From Aspidiotus rigidus (lineage: Eukaryota; Arthropoda; Insecta; Hemiptera; Diaspididae): DNA of 64,000 nt. The DNA lies in the NCBI GenBank assembly GCA_035079385.1, contig JAVHKY010000078.1, positions 141,501 through 205,500 of the forward strand, given 5' to 3'. A program made the position numbers and the translations under genes. The notes under the pieces were generated by a model. That model was not told where the DNA came from. It saw only the letters and a list, made by a program, of their open reading frames with translations, and ran no database searches. Positions 37,567 through 49,500 of the stretch are shown piece by piece. How positions within the stretch are numbered: position 1 is the first letter of the stretch; every line of letters starts with the position of its first letter.

Positions 37567-38492
37567 GGACTTCTGCATGTCGGCGCATTGCATATGTATT
37601 CTCCGACGTGTTATCGAAATGGTAGTATTTGTAACATTGCTCTTATGGGTGTTGCTGGATTGCATACTCATTTTCATTGTAGAGTACAAAGTTGTATAGA
37701 ACACCAAGTTGAGTAACTCGCGCAGTTTCATGTTGTTGCCACGGAACATGAATGTTGAGCGCTGGCGTAGCATTGCTCACGAGTTTTTTGGAAATAGCTG
37801 GCTGACAATGGAGAAAACGTATTTTTCAAATTTTAATTTCTAAAGTTCTAATGAACCGTTTATATTCATGTATGGCTTAAAAAAAAACTGGAAGCCTCGT
37901 CTTTAATATTCAAAAGAAAAAATAGGTAGGTGTCGATTGATTTTTGGAGATGACACGCAGTTTCTAAACATACTTTTTTAGGTGTATTTCTCCCATAAGA
38001 GCATAAGCAATGCGACGCTGCGCGCCTATAGTGATAAATTTCGTTACATTTTTTTGTATTCATTGCGTATATAGGAAGATGCACAACTTGTTACGTTAGT
38101 AATATATATGACTTTGGTAGAGTAGTTATAGAGAGTAGTTTGCCATTGGTAGTGGAAGCGCGTAAGAGTCGCGCTCTACAATTTCAATGGTGTGGAAAAA
38201 AAGAACTTCATCATTTTCCGAAAGTCTTCAGACCAAGATGAAAATGGTCTCATTTGAAAGACAATTTAAAGACTAATCAAATTTATTCTCTTAAATTTTC
38301 TAATTAGAGCTTTCGTTCCCAAGATATTTCGAGATTAGTTAACACGTAGTTAAATGGGAAATTGTACATGGTCACGTCTATAAGAGAGTCGACAGTAGCG
38401 CGCGACCGCTACCATCACTCCGAGTTTGAAATACTACCATTTCGATAACACGTAGGAGAATACTATGCAATGCGCCGACATGGGAAAGCCCT
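37567..38492. mobile_element. Foldback element ending about 100 bp upstream of ASZ1
   Basis: Arms of about 55 bases: CATGTCGGCGCATTGCATAT / GAGAATACTATGCAATGCGC, continuing through GTGTTATCGAAATGGTAGTA. The right arm ends at about 38492, so the ASZ1 promoter must overlap or lie inside this element. Confidence 0.65.
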
Positions 38493-38595
38493 ATCTTTGG
38501 CTGACATCCTCGATTGCAGTGTCAGTACGGAAAAGCCGAATGGCGAATGCACAGTCGTGGAATTCTGAAGGTACCGAGGTACCGTTTCATTCTAA

Positions 38596-39933
38596 ATGGG
38601 TATTACCGTTTTGAGCGACAGTGAGTCCGACTTGGACGAATTCGGTGATTATGACGATGGTTCTGAAGTGGATTTCAGTAACGAACATTCGGATGCTGAA
38701 TCCGGTTTCGAAGAACCAACCACTTCTACTAGCATTGATGTATCAGAATCACTTCAAGATGCTGTGAACAGATGTCTTCTAGATCGTGTAAACGAACTTA
38801 TTCCATTGATTGACAACTATAAAACCTTCAAACTAAAGAACGACTTGAAGCCGTTGCAATATGCTGCTCAATTGGGAAAACCCGAACTAGTGCGATATTT
38901 CCTTGATCTCGAGACTGATTCCGCTGATTATTGTCAATTGATCCCGTCGCCCTTGAGTCTAGCCTGTTCCATCTCACATGAGAATGTAAACGAGGATTAT
39001 CTAAAATGCGTGGAACTCCTTCTCGATGCGGGCATGGATGTCAATTTTCAAGACCTATACGGTGTGAGTCCCCTGATGAAAGCATGTGAAAACGGTAAGC
39101 TTGAAACTATACATCTGTTGTTATCGCGAGGAGCTCGTGTAAACGACTGTAATAATGATGGGTGGTCCGCCTTGTTTTACGCGGCCAACCAAGCCAGTAC
39201 AGAAATTGTCGAAAAAATTCTTGAACATGGTGCGGACTTGGAGAAGAAAGATAAACGTGGCAGATACCCTTATACCATAGCCTGTGAGAAAGGGTTTACA
39301 AAGATTGCTGAGTTGATAACACCTAAAGCTTTAATAAAAGATGAGCACATGTCCATGGATACAGTGAACGTAGGAAAAATTTCTTTAGTGAGCGAAGTAT
39401 TGAATGGAAATGACCCTGACTTTTTCGAAGATGTCTTCGAAATGCTATCTGGAGTGGTGTCACGTATGGAACGATACGCTTCGTTATTTCGCGACAAAAA
39501 AATCAATTTACGTCAGTTTTTGTTGTTGAAAAATGAAGATGAATTAAAGGGAATCGGCATTCCTTTTTTCTGGTATCGGCAGACTATTATTGCCAGACTG
39601 AGACAATATCATCTAGGGAGTTGGTTTCCTCATTCGCTCGTGTTTGACTTTGTAGAAGAAAATGCTAATCAGTCTAATCAAATTACGAAATTATTTATTT
39701 ATATGTCTACATTACGTCAACAGATGATTGTAGTAAAAACTAGTTTGGAATATTTACTGGACGATGTATTGATATTTGTTCGCGAAGATCCTCAAAAAGC
39801 TAGAATATTATTGTCAATTCGAACAAAATTGCAATCTATTATTTTGAGAATAAAACTAGTACGGGAACGCCTCAGTTTTGAGAAAGCGAGTTATAAATCG
39901 CGTTTACTCGTTCAACAAGTCGAAACTTGGTAA
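38596..39933 (+). CDS. ASZ1: ASZ1/GASZ, ankyrin-SAM piRNA-pathway protein
   Basis: A 445-codon frame without introns. In order: acidic Ser/Asp-rich N-terminus (1-55); ankyrin repeats at about 80-245 (for example LKPLQYAAQLGKPELVRYFL, YGVSPLMKACENGKLETIHL, GWSALFYAANQASTEIVEKI); SAM domain at about 285-345 (LSGVVSRMERYASLFRDKKI, FLLLKNEDELKGIGI, FFWYRQTIIARL); a helical, basic C-terminal part at 365-440. Known family role: a scaffold on mitochondria/nuage needed for germline piRNA production. Known members end in a hydrophobic anchor; this frame stops at VETW without one, and GGTAATC at the stop could be a splice donor (see the 40390 entry). The gene is uninterrupted in a region full of elements, which argues for selection. 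Two short overlapping upstream frames begin at 38540 and 38547. Confidence 0.9.
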   Translation: MGITVLSDSESDLDEFGDYDDGSEVDFSNEHSDAESGFEEPTTSTSIDVSESLQDAVNRCLLDRVNELIPLIDNYKTFKLKNDLKPLQYAAQLGKPELVRYFLDLETDSADYCQLIPSPLSLACSISHENVNEDYLKCVELLLDAGMDVNFQDLYGVSPLMKACENGKLETIHLLLSRGARVNDCNNDGWSALFYAANQASTEIVEKILEHGADLEKKDKRGRYPYTIACEKGFTKIAELITPKALIKDEHMSMDTVNVGKISLVSEVLNGNDPDFFEDVFEMLSGVVSRMERYASLFRDKKINLRQFLLLKNEDELKGIGIPFFWYRQTIIARLRQYHLGSWFPHSLVFDFVEENANQSNQITKLFIYMSTLRQQMIVVKTSLEYLLDDVLIFVREDPQKARILLSIRTKLQSIILRIKLVRERLSFEKASYKSRLLVQQVETW

Positions 39934-40107
39934 TCTCATTTCTCAATAGCGATTTTGAATCACGCGTTCCTTGTTTCTGTACCCTAAGCCATAAAGCCTA
40001 TTCGCTCCTAAGCTAATACATACGATGTAATAAGGTATAAAAGTTTTTATTTCTGTGATGATTGAATTATATATGAATGTTGGTAATACATTTACATTTA
40101 ATTTTTC

Positions 40108-40117
40108 AATAAATAAA
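40108..40117 (+). terminator. ASZ1 polyadenylation signals
   Basis: AATAAATAAA gives two overlapping AATAAA hexamers about 175 bases after the stop codon. This fits 3' end formation for the intronless form of ASZ1. Confidence 0.6.
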
Positions 40118-40389
40118 TGGAATTAACAAGAGGAGAAGTTTTTCTCTCCAGTTTTATAAAGATGGGGAAAAAAAAGAACGGAGGGAAAGGTAAGTAAAAA
40201 TGCAACAGTGGAACACTGTAAAAAGTCGAAATGCAACAAGTCCGAGACTGAGAAGATGAACTCGGAACGCATTAGAAATGAACAGTAAAACAAAAAATAT
40301 TACACACTGAATAACAAAACGTACAGTAATGATTGACACGGTAACTGAATCTAGGCTTAGACCATATGTCGTATGGTCTAAGAATCTAG

Positions 40390-40648
40390 GGAGTTGGATC
40401 TTACTCTAATATCCTGTTCAATTATCTTTTCTTTCTTACTGATCTTCATTCTTGGCTGTGTAGACAGCAATAACAACAGGTACTATTACTATATCCACAG
40501 ATCAATGACCAACACCATCGATATTAAAATTTCTGATGTGTTGAACAATCTGTTGAAGACAAACTGCTGGTTCCGGCAGTGGAGGATGCGTTACTCAGCG
40601 GGAATGATGTGGTACGTTTGGCACTTCTACAAAAGAAGAAAAAAATAA
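40390..40648 (+). CDS. Candidate alternative last exon of ASZ1 (membrane anchor)
   Basis: If the donor at 39930 (TTG|GTAATC) splices to the acceptor at 40389 (GAATCTAG|G), the ASZ1 frame continues as ETW-ELDLTLISCSIIFSF and on through LLIFILGCV, a stretch of about 20 hydrophobic residues such as GASZ proteins carry at the C-terminus, then to a stop at 40646-40648. Phase fits exactly. Against it: the pyrimidine tract is poor, polyA signals lie in the supposed intron, and the tail after the anchor is long (another donor, ACAG|GTACTA, follows at about 40480). Confidence 0.4.
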
Positions 40649-42135
40649 TTTTACAAAAAGTTTAGTACTTAAATGATTTTCAGTTGTTCCTAAACCCAAT
40701 TTTTCTTCAAATTGGAGTAGTTCTGGTAGTCTATTATTACAGACCAACCAAAGGCAGAAAACAATGTAAATATATAATTAGCGAAATGGCGACGCATTCA
40801 TCTCGGTAAACATCAGAAGCCCTCGAATGTAAATGATTTCTGGAATCCAAAAGAAAAAACAGGACTTCAAATGGGAATTAAATAAGTAGGCCTAGTTTTG
40901 CCCAAATGAAGCCCGGGAATCCAAAGGGCTTCAACTGGAAACAGAAAACGGGAAACAAGGTCTGCGGGGCTTCAAATGGGAATCAAAGGAGTAGTTTTAC
41001 CATTCTTTCCAGAGCTTCAAAAGAGAGACAAATTGTTAACCAGGATGTAGACAGCGGAGAGATGTCTTTTTTCCCGCTGTCATCAAACCTCTACTTCGCT
41101 GTTCTCGTAGATACGTCGCCATTTAGCCAATCTCGTCGTCAATATGAACACTATCCCAGGGAGTCAAATTTCAAGAATAGCCTATTTTGAGAATGAAAAG
41201 AGACCATGAACGCTTTTTTGAAAGGCTATCAACATGGAGTTTTTAGGTTATCTCACCTGCAGTATTGTACAAGTTCTCGAGATTGACTTATATTCTCTGA
41301 AGAAATAAATGGACTGAAGACAGAACTAAACTACAATACATTAACATACAAAACGTTGGCAGAGGAAGAAATATTCTACAAAATAATTCTTGAAAAAATG
41401 ATTCATTATGAAATAGTGTTGGGCTGCACATATTTTTCAAGCGTATGTTGGGAATTGGAATAATTTCTCGCAAAATGCATTGATAGGCCTACTTAAAATA
41501 ATTATCAAGTATAAAAATATTTGAGACCGTGAAAGCTTTTCAAGTAGGTACCTACAATATTTCTGGTATATTTTCAAAATGATGCTTAAAAAAATAAGAA
41601 TACACTATCCAGCAGTTATCCATCAACTGGAACAATTCAAAATGATTCTGAAAGTATACCAAACACCAAAACCGATCTTATTTGAGCACGTGTAATTTTT
41701 TTGTAAGCAGCTTTTAAAAACGCAAAACATTGTTCAGATTTGTATGGTTGGACCACTAATAAATTACCTATATTGTAAAATATAGCTTGGACTAGCCTTT
41801 AAAATATAATTATATCTCAAGCCTGTTTGATAAAATTTCTGACCAATGTAGAGGGGGCCCTTAGCGAAATTGCGCCCTATTGCCCCAATCAGCACAAGGA
41901 AAGGTTGTTTTATAAGAGGACACTCAGCTGCGGAAAATTTCTTTCAATCATTCTTATATTTTGGTAGGTTTCAATAAAAATTTCAAACAATATTTTCCAG
42001 CATCCAATTTTCTGGTTCTGGTACTTCATCATCTAACTCATACAAATACAATAATAATTATTGTTTTATTAATGTTCAAGTAATTTCTCCACTTCATGGA
42101 TTGGAAAAACATTGAATCATGTATATGTCTTTGGG
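40649..42135. other. About 1.5 kb without recognised features
   Basis: AT-rich. A 94-codon frame at 40906-41190 contains two versions of GGGCTTCAA(C/A)TGG-AATCAAAG-like sequence that also occur near 40865, so it looks like a degenerate repeat. No coding match. Confidence 0.35.
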
Positions 42136-42620
42136 CCTCACGTCACCTTGTTACGCAGATTCCAGACTGATCCCCAGCCTAAAAGTATATACAGCTATCA
42201 AGAGCTCACTCGCTCTGCTCGTTTGCCCCCTTCTTAGTCTAGTATAAGACTATTATACTGTATATGTTAGGTCTAGTTAGTAGAAGCAGCTAGGATATTG
42301 TATACTGCCTATACTGGCTGGTTAGTATAGGCTTAGTAGCCTAGTATAATGAAGACTAAACCTACTAAAGCAGACTGGTTAAAGCCTAGTATAATGGGCT
42401 CAGCCAGGTCTTGTATGCTATATATTATGAAACCTAGTATACTATACATTGGGCCTTGTTAGTAAAGGGCTAGTATATTACATATTAGGTCTAGTATAAT
42501 TTAAAGGTCGACATTGTTCCAAGTCCCTAAGCTAGGTCAAGGTCATTGATGACGTCATGAAGCGTCGCGTCACATTACACAGATTTAGGATTGACCCCCA
42601 GCCCAGAGATACATATAATT
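42136..42620. repeat. CTAGTATA-rich block flanked by direct repeats
   Basis: 42230-42510 is dense in CTAGTATA/TACTAG words. The flanks 42136-42195 and 42556-42615 resemble each other in the same orientation (CGTCAC-TTACxCAGATT, then GA(C/T)TGA(T/C)CCCCAGCC, then a TATATA stretch). Confidence 0.6.
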
Positions 42621-42843
42621 TTTGTCAAAAGACTGTACAAATTTCAGCGCTTCCCTCATATTTGAAAGCAAACTACGCAAAACCTATATTTAATAGCAAA
42701 AGACTGAGAGAATAACTGTTTTTGGTTCTCGAAATATGTACTTCTAAAATTCCCATTGAACATTTGATGTCCCCATGGCAAAAACACCTGTATTATGCCC
42801 CGATTATGTATGTAAAATATCCCATTATCCAAACATTATAATG

Positions 42844-43082
42844 TCAAATACACTGAACAGCCAATACCGAAAGCTCCGCTGCATTTTTATGCTCTAGCGG
42901 CAGAGATGGTGTTAGGCCTATTAGTGTTATTTGAATTGCCAATGGTACTGCAATTTGAACTAGCACTTCAGTATTAACCACGGCATTAACTAAATGGAAA
43001 ACATCACTGAGCAACAGCGCTCTATGCACATATGTCTTATCTTATGGAGTTACCGGTATTGGTTGTTTATTGGTGTATTTGA
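42844..43082. mobile_element. MITE, second copy of the CCAAATACAC family
   Basis: Ends TCAAATACACTGAACAGCCA and complement (TATTGGTGTATTTGA); ATACCG and GCTCC blocks as in 35788-35997. The interior differs more than the ends. Confidence 0.65.
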
Positions 43083-43572
43083 AATGGTTCATCTTTGAAA
43101 TATTCGCATTTTTGCAAACGCTACGTTATCCTTCCACAAATATTGACTCGCAAAAAGTTTGTTTACATTTTGAATGGAGACGGTTGCAGCATGCAGCCTG
43201 ATCTATTTACAACTCATCTCCGTGTATTTGACTCGTTAAAGTTACCAGGGAATCAGTCTCTGTTACACAATAATTATACTTTTTTCTTTGTTTTTGAACA
43301 AAAAAAAACAAACATATTTTCAGAAGAAAAATATGTTTTTCACATTGTAAGTCATTGTTTAAAAACTTTTTACGCCGATCATTGAGCCAATCTGTATCAC
43401 CCAATTCATCAAATGGAAAAATCATCAGTTTCAAGCTAGATTTCAAGTAATAGTGATTGGCTATGCATCTCTGATTTTTGATGACAATTCTTGATTTTTT
43501 GAATGGTTTTATGGGTTCAACTTTTTGCTTTTGATTTCAGTTTCAATTCCAATCCCTAATCACAGCAGCATA

Positions 43573-46500
43573 TTAGTGAAAATAGCAATTTTTGTCCAAT
43601 ATTTTTACGTTTGACTGATAAAAATATGACCATTCCCAAAAATGGTCATCTGTGACCAAAATGACCGACAACCGTTCGCAGAAAAAAAATAATGACGTTA
43701 AAACGGCTAAGCCGTAGAACCCTGCAAACTTATCTTGATCTGACCTTTGTCGTCGAATTGAAGTATTATGACCGAAACAACCTCTAGGAAACAGCACCAT
43801 TCTTGCATTGCCTTGGGCTGGACGTGGCTCACCATGCAACAACATATTTGACAAATGAGCTGCATACCCCTCGGTCAGAAGCGTTGCTGCGGCGTGATGT
43901 TTTTTATTTACACGACCTACAATGTAAATTTGGGATGGTTTCAAACCAACCGCGCTATAAACTGCAATATCTTTACTACTTCCATAAGCCGCACATATTG
44001 TCAATCCATGTTCCTACAGACAAAGTTTACTTTAGACGTAAATAAATTATTGCGATAAAATATGGGAATGAATTTAATCCGTTTATAACAAACCTGCGTT
44101 AGCGTTTTTAGGTAGGCAGTTTTGTAACCCAGAGGATCAGTGGAAAAGCGATCGGCAAATGCCACCAATCCATAGGGAAAATTATGTTGGGCCAACCATG
44201 ATAACACCATTTGTTGTTGCATATCTGGTCTTGCCGATATATAAAGAATAAGATAGCCCAGTTCTTGCCATTGCCTGCCAAACATTCAACAAAAATTGAT
44301 CAAAAACAATTATTGATACCTGTATTACAGCTTGCAAACCAAGATTGAAGTAGTTCTACCTGACCTACTCAATGTGAGGGTAAAAATCAATAACTTAAAT
44401 TAAGGTGAAATTAGTGCGGCAAATAACTGATATCAACCTGACCACATCCACAGCTCCAGCACGTACTTTTGGGTCACGTCCAGTCACTGAAACACTTGCT
44501 GTAAACGAACCGTCTATACTAAACACAACACTTTCTGTTTTTGGTGGAACTACAGCTAAACGGAAGTCCACAGAGGTGTGATCTCCTCTACAAACCAAAA
44601 GTGTTGGTGAGAGATTTAGCAATATGACTGTAGTACTTCCATTTTTTTTACACACCTGACCACCATTTTCACACGATGGATGCCATAACTACAAGATTTT
44701 TCAGGCGATATGGTGTAGGTAATACGCCCTGTTTTGTCAGTTACTTGTGTAGCTAAATAGATCCAATCACCGGAGCCTCCGCCATCATTCATAATGTGAA
44801 CATCAACTTTCTCACCTGCGTTTATAAAACACTTATTAATATCAAAACGGCGAATAAAAAAAATCTAGAAAGAGATTGAGGGGCAGTTGTACCAAAAACA
44901 AAGTTTAAACCAAGTTTAATGCATTTAAACTAGTGTTAAAATTCAAACTGCATTCAACTTGACTGGCCGATTTGGGGCCAGTTAAACTCTAGTAGTTAAC
45001 TTTGAACTTTGTCGGTAAAACAGACTTCCAGAGTTAAGAGGAATTTTTAAAATTTTTAACTCGGGTTATAGTTGGTACAACTGGTCCTTAGTTTGTACCT
45101 GTTAATGTTATCACGTCATATGACCCATACATAAATCTTGCAACGAGTGTCTGTGACGCGCCCTCTTTTACAATAACGTCATTTGCACGGTGGTTGGCTC
45201 CAATATTCTGCAAAAAATACAAATTTAAGCACGATTCAACCCAAAGAACATCCAGAACTACTGCTATCGGGCAATTTCTATCCATAGTAAAGCAGATCGC
45301 AGAAGCCAATGGCTACCGCAGAAGTGTGGCGGAGGGAGTCTTTGGGAAAATGGAAACAAAGAAAGGAACCCATGATAGCATAGTGAGAAAGTACTCCGGA
45401 TCGATACCATGGCTATGATGTGAATGTGGGTATCCAGAATAACCAACCCATGGTGAAGAGAATCAGCAATGACCAGACGGAACAAAAGGACAAGGAAAGT
45501 TTAAGTGGGGTGTACAAGCTCAGTTGTGAACAGTGCGAGGGGATCTATATCGGTGAGACTGGGAGAAAGTTTGAGATCAGGAGAAAGGAGCACAAAACGT
45601 CGAGGGAGAAAGAAGATGGCAAGTCACTGTTAGGGAAACACTGTAACGAGGAAAACCACGATGGAGAGGGAATATTTGAAGTCATACACGTAGAGAATCG
45701 CACAAAGAGAAGAAAACTCTGGGAACAAATGGAGATTGCAAAAGCCAAGAGGAAGAAAGCCTGCCTCTTGAACAATGTAATCACATTTGATAGCGAAAAA
45801 TTATTCGGCCTGGTGATTGGACGAGAGAAGAAGAACGGAACCAACCAGTGAGACGGCAGGAATCCAGGTAGCCAATAGAAACACAGCATTTAGAACAATA
45901 GATTGAACCAATCACAAAGCAGTATGTTTCAGCCAATAAGAACACAATGTCATATTATTGTAAGAATAAGTTTCTAAGAAGTGAACCAATCACAACACAG
46001 CATCGTTATAGCCAATAAGATCACATTGTTATACTATAAAAACTCATGGTTAAGGCCTTGTTCTCCAGTTGCGACACAACTGATGATGGGATAACACCCG
46101 AAAGTACTCTTGAATAAGCAACTAATAAAGTAGATTTGTACAATTGAAAACCCCTTTTTCAATTCAAGTTTTCAATTTAATCAGAAGTGGGATTGCGTAA
46201 GCCTACTCTGTGCGTTTGAAGCTTGTGGTGATTCAAGATGGTGAAGAAGCGAACTTACTCTTGATCAACTCCGCGAGGAACTCCGGAATTGTAACCTCTC
46301 TGTTAGCGAAACCAAAAATGAATTAGCCGATCGTCTGGAAAAAGCATTCGAAGACTCGGGTTTGGACGTGGCCAATTTTGAATTTGAGGTTGACGAGGCT
46401 ACCGGAAACCTTGAGACTGGTACGCCAACAAAGCAGTCTCCAGCTATAGATTTGAGTGCAATGCTGCAAATGTTGACAGATACAATGGCTAAAGATCTGA

Positions 46501-49500
46501 AGGCTGGGTTTACTATAATGGACCAGAAACTTGAACAGAACAAGAATGCAATAGACCAGAAACTTGACCAGAATAAGGCAGATCTCAAAGAGGAGATTTT
46601 TAATGGATTGAGAGAAACCATGAGCATTGAAGTCAAACATCAGATTGAACCAATAGTTGAAGAACTTGACCAACGATGGAAAATTATGGAACTACGTCTT
46701 CAGAGACTGGAGGGGAATCCAACAGTAAGCATGGTTGTAGATCCGCCAGGCGTTGCCGTCTTCAGTTCTGGATCTAATGAAGGAAATATACCGGCTACAG
46801 AACCGTCATCAAAAACCAAAGTCAAGATACCAACGTTTGATGGTGAAATCTCTTGGGAACTATATAAATCACAGTTTCAAATTGCAGCTCAACTCAATGG
46901 ATGGGATGACAAAGCCAAAGCTGGTAATTTGATTGTCAGCTTGAGAGGAGCTGCACTACAGCTGTTGTCCAACATTGCTGAGGGTGACAAGAAGAATTAC
47001 CAAAAGTTGGTTGAGGTCCTTGAACAACGCTTTGGTCAAGCTCACTTGGCTCCCATCAGAAGAAGAGAACTGAAATACCGTCGACAGAACCGTGGAGAAA
47101 GTCTTCAAGCGTTTTCAAGCGAAATCCTAAAATTAACTCAACAAGCTTACCCAGAAGCTACTGTATCAGTCATTGAACAAACTGCGTCTGAGGCATTCAT
47201 TGATAGAATTTTAGACTGGGAGGTTCAGAGTCATGTTCGGATGGCACGTTGCAAAACCTTGAAAGAAGCATTATCCTTTGCCCTGGAAGTAGAAGCTGCA
47301 AGAAAGGCGTCCCGTAGACAAGGTTCCGCAGTTTTGAAGCAAACAAAGGTTGGACCAACTGGAGACAAACGTCGATCCACTGTGATGAAGAGGGTCACAT
47401 CAAGCCCAATTGCCCTAAGTGGAAATCTCTGCAGAAGAAGGCGGAAAACTCCAACCTGGAGTTGCCAGGGGCCAACCAACTCCAGGGCCAAGCAGAAGGG
47501 CCCAAGAAATAAGAATTTCCAAAATGCGCACTTCGAGTGAGAACGTCTATAGTATCGGGATGGAATGATAGCATTGGACGCAATATAGACATGTGCGTGG
47601 ACTGTGCTGCTACTGGTTCAGTTATCAAGACACAATTGGTCAAGGACATCCCAGGCCTATCCATTAATTGGAGAGAAAAGCACCGCCTCAGGACTGCCAT
47701 GGGTGAACAAGCTTGGACCAAGGGTACTGTCCAGCTATCCATCAAGATTTCCTTAATGGTAATAACTGGAAAACTCATTCTTGCTGATATCGAGGATGAC
47801 TGTATTCTGGGCCTGGATTTAATGCGAAAGTATGGGTTGATTATTGATCTGAAGTATGAACTTTTAAGAGGTCCCCGTGGAGATATGCCACTTTATGAGT
47901 TGGAAGCCAAGGATCGTCTCCTCCAGACCAAAGTTGAAGAAGAACTAAGTACTGTAGTCAATGAAGTGAAGAAAGATTTGGATTGTAAAACTATGTCAAG
48001 TTTCAATAAATTTTTGGAAGATTACCAGAGCATTTTTGGTAAAGATGAAAATGACTTAGGGAGGACTTCTATAGTTCAACATCGCATAAACACTGGTGAC
48101 GCGGCTCCAATCAGGCAGCGACCCGTTTGCCAAGGAAGCAGAGATGAAACGTCAACTGGAAGAGATGCTGAAACCAGGAGTGATAGAACCTTCCTCTAGT
48201 CCATGGGCTTTGCCAGTAACACTAGCACCAAAGAAAGATGGAACTTTAAGATTCTGCGTTGACTTCCGGAAGCTTAATGATGTTACTGTCAAAGACAGCT
48301 ATCCCCTGCCAAGAATGGATGATCTTTTTGACATTTTAAAAGGAGCAAGATGGTTTTCAGTAATTGACATGAAGAGTGGCTTTTGGCAAGTGGAGGTGCA
48401 TCCAGATGATAAAGAGAAGACCGCGTTTTGTACCACTGGAGGATTATGGCAATTTAATGTCATGCCGTTTGGTTTATGTAACGCACCAGCCACATTTGAA
48501 CGCCTTGTGGAAAAGATTTTGAAAGATATCATTGGAAAAATTTGCCTAGTGTACATGGATGACGTGATTGTCTTCAGCGAGACACCTGAAGAGCACATAG
48601 AACACCTGAGGATTGTTTTCCAAAAATTACAAGAAGCAGGTCTCAAACTTTCCTTAAAGAAGTGCTCATTATTCAAGAAAGAAGTCACATACTTGGGCCA
48701 TATTGTTTCAGCTGACGGTTTGAAGACTGACCCAAGGAAAGTAGAAGCAATAACTCAATGGCCGACACCAAAGGATCGTACTGAAGTAAAAAGTTTCCTA
48801 AGTCTATGTTCATACTACAGAAGATTTGTAAAGAATTTTGCAAACATTGTGAAACCGTTGAACCGTTTAACTGAAAAAGAACATCCATTCGAATGGACCA
48901 GTGAATGTCAAGAGGCCTTCAACGAACTCAAGAAGAGAATGTGCTCCACGCCAGTACTAGCCTATCCAGATCCAACTGAAAGGTTTATTCTTGATACAGA
49001 TTGCAGTAATTTTGCTATGGGTGCCGTATTGTCGCAAGAATATGAATCAGGGGAGCGAATCATTGCCTATTTTAGCAAGACCCTGAGTAAGACAGAACAG
49101 AATTATTGTGTGACCAGAAAAGAATTACTAGCCGTTATAAAATCAATGAAAAATTTCCACAAGTACCTGTATGGCCAGAAATTCTTGCTGCGAACTGATC
49201 ATGCTGCTTTACAGTGGATAATGAATTTCAAAGAACCAGAAGGGCAGATGGCTACATGGCTGCAATACCTGCAAACTTATACTTTTGAAATAATCCACTG
49301 GAGAGGAAAAAGTCATCAGAATGCTGATTCATTATCAAGAAGGCCATGCTGAGAAGACTGTAGTCATTGTTGCAAACAAGAGAAGAAGGAAGTCTCAGTC
49401 AAAGCCATACAACTAAGTTCCAATGTGGATATGAAAAATGCTCAACAACAGGATGAAGATATTTCAGTCATCTTAGCTTGGAAGGAGAAAAGTGAACGAC

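Noticed and set aside
45545..45889. A 114-codon minus-strand frame opposite the GIY-YIG region
   Set aside because: Antisense shadow of the Penelope endonuclease.
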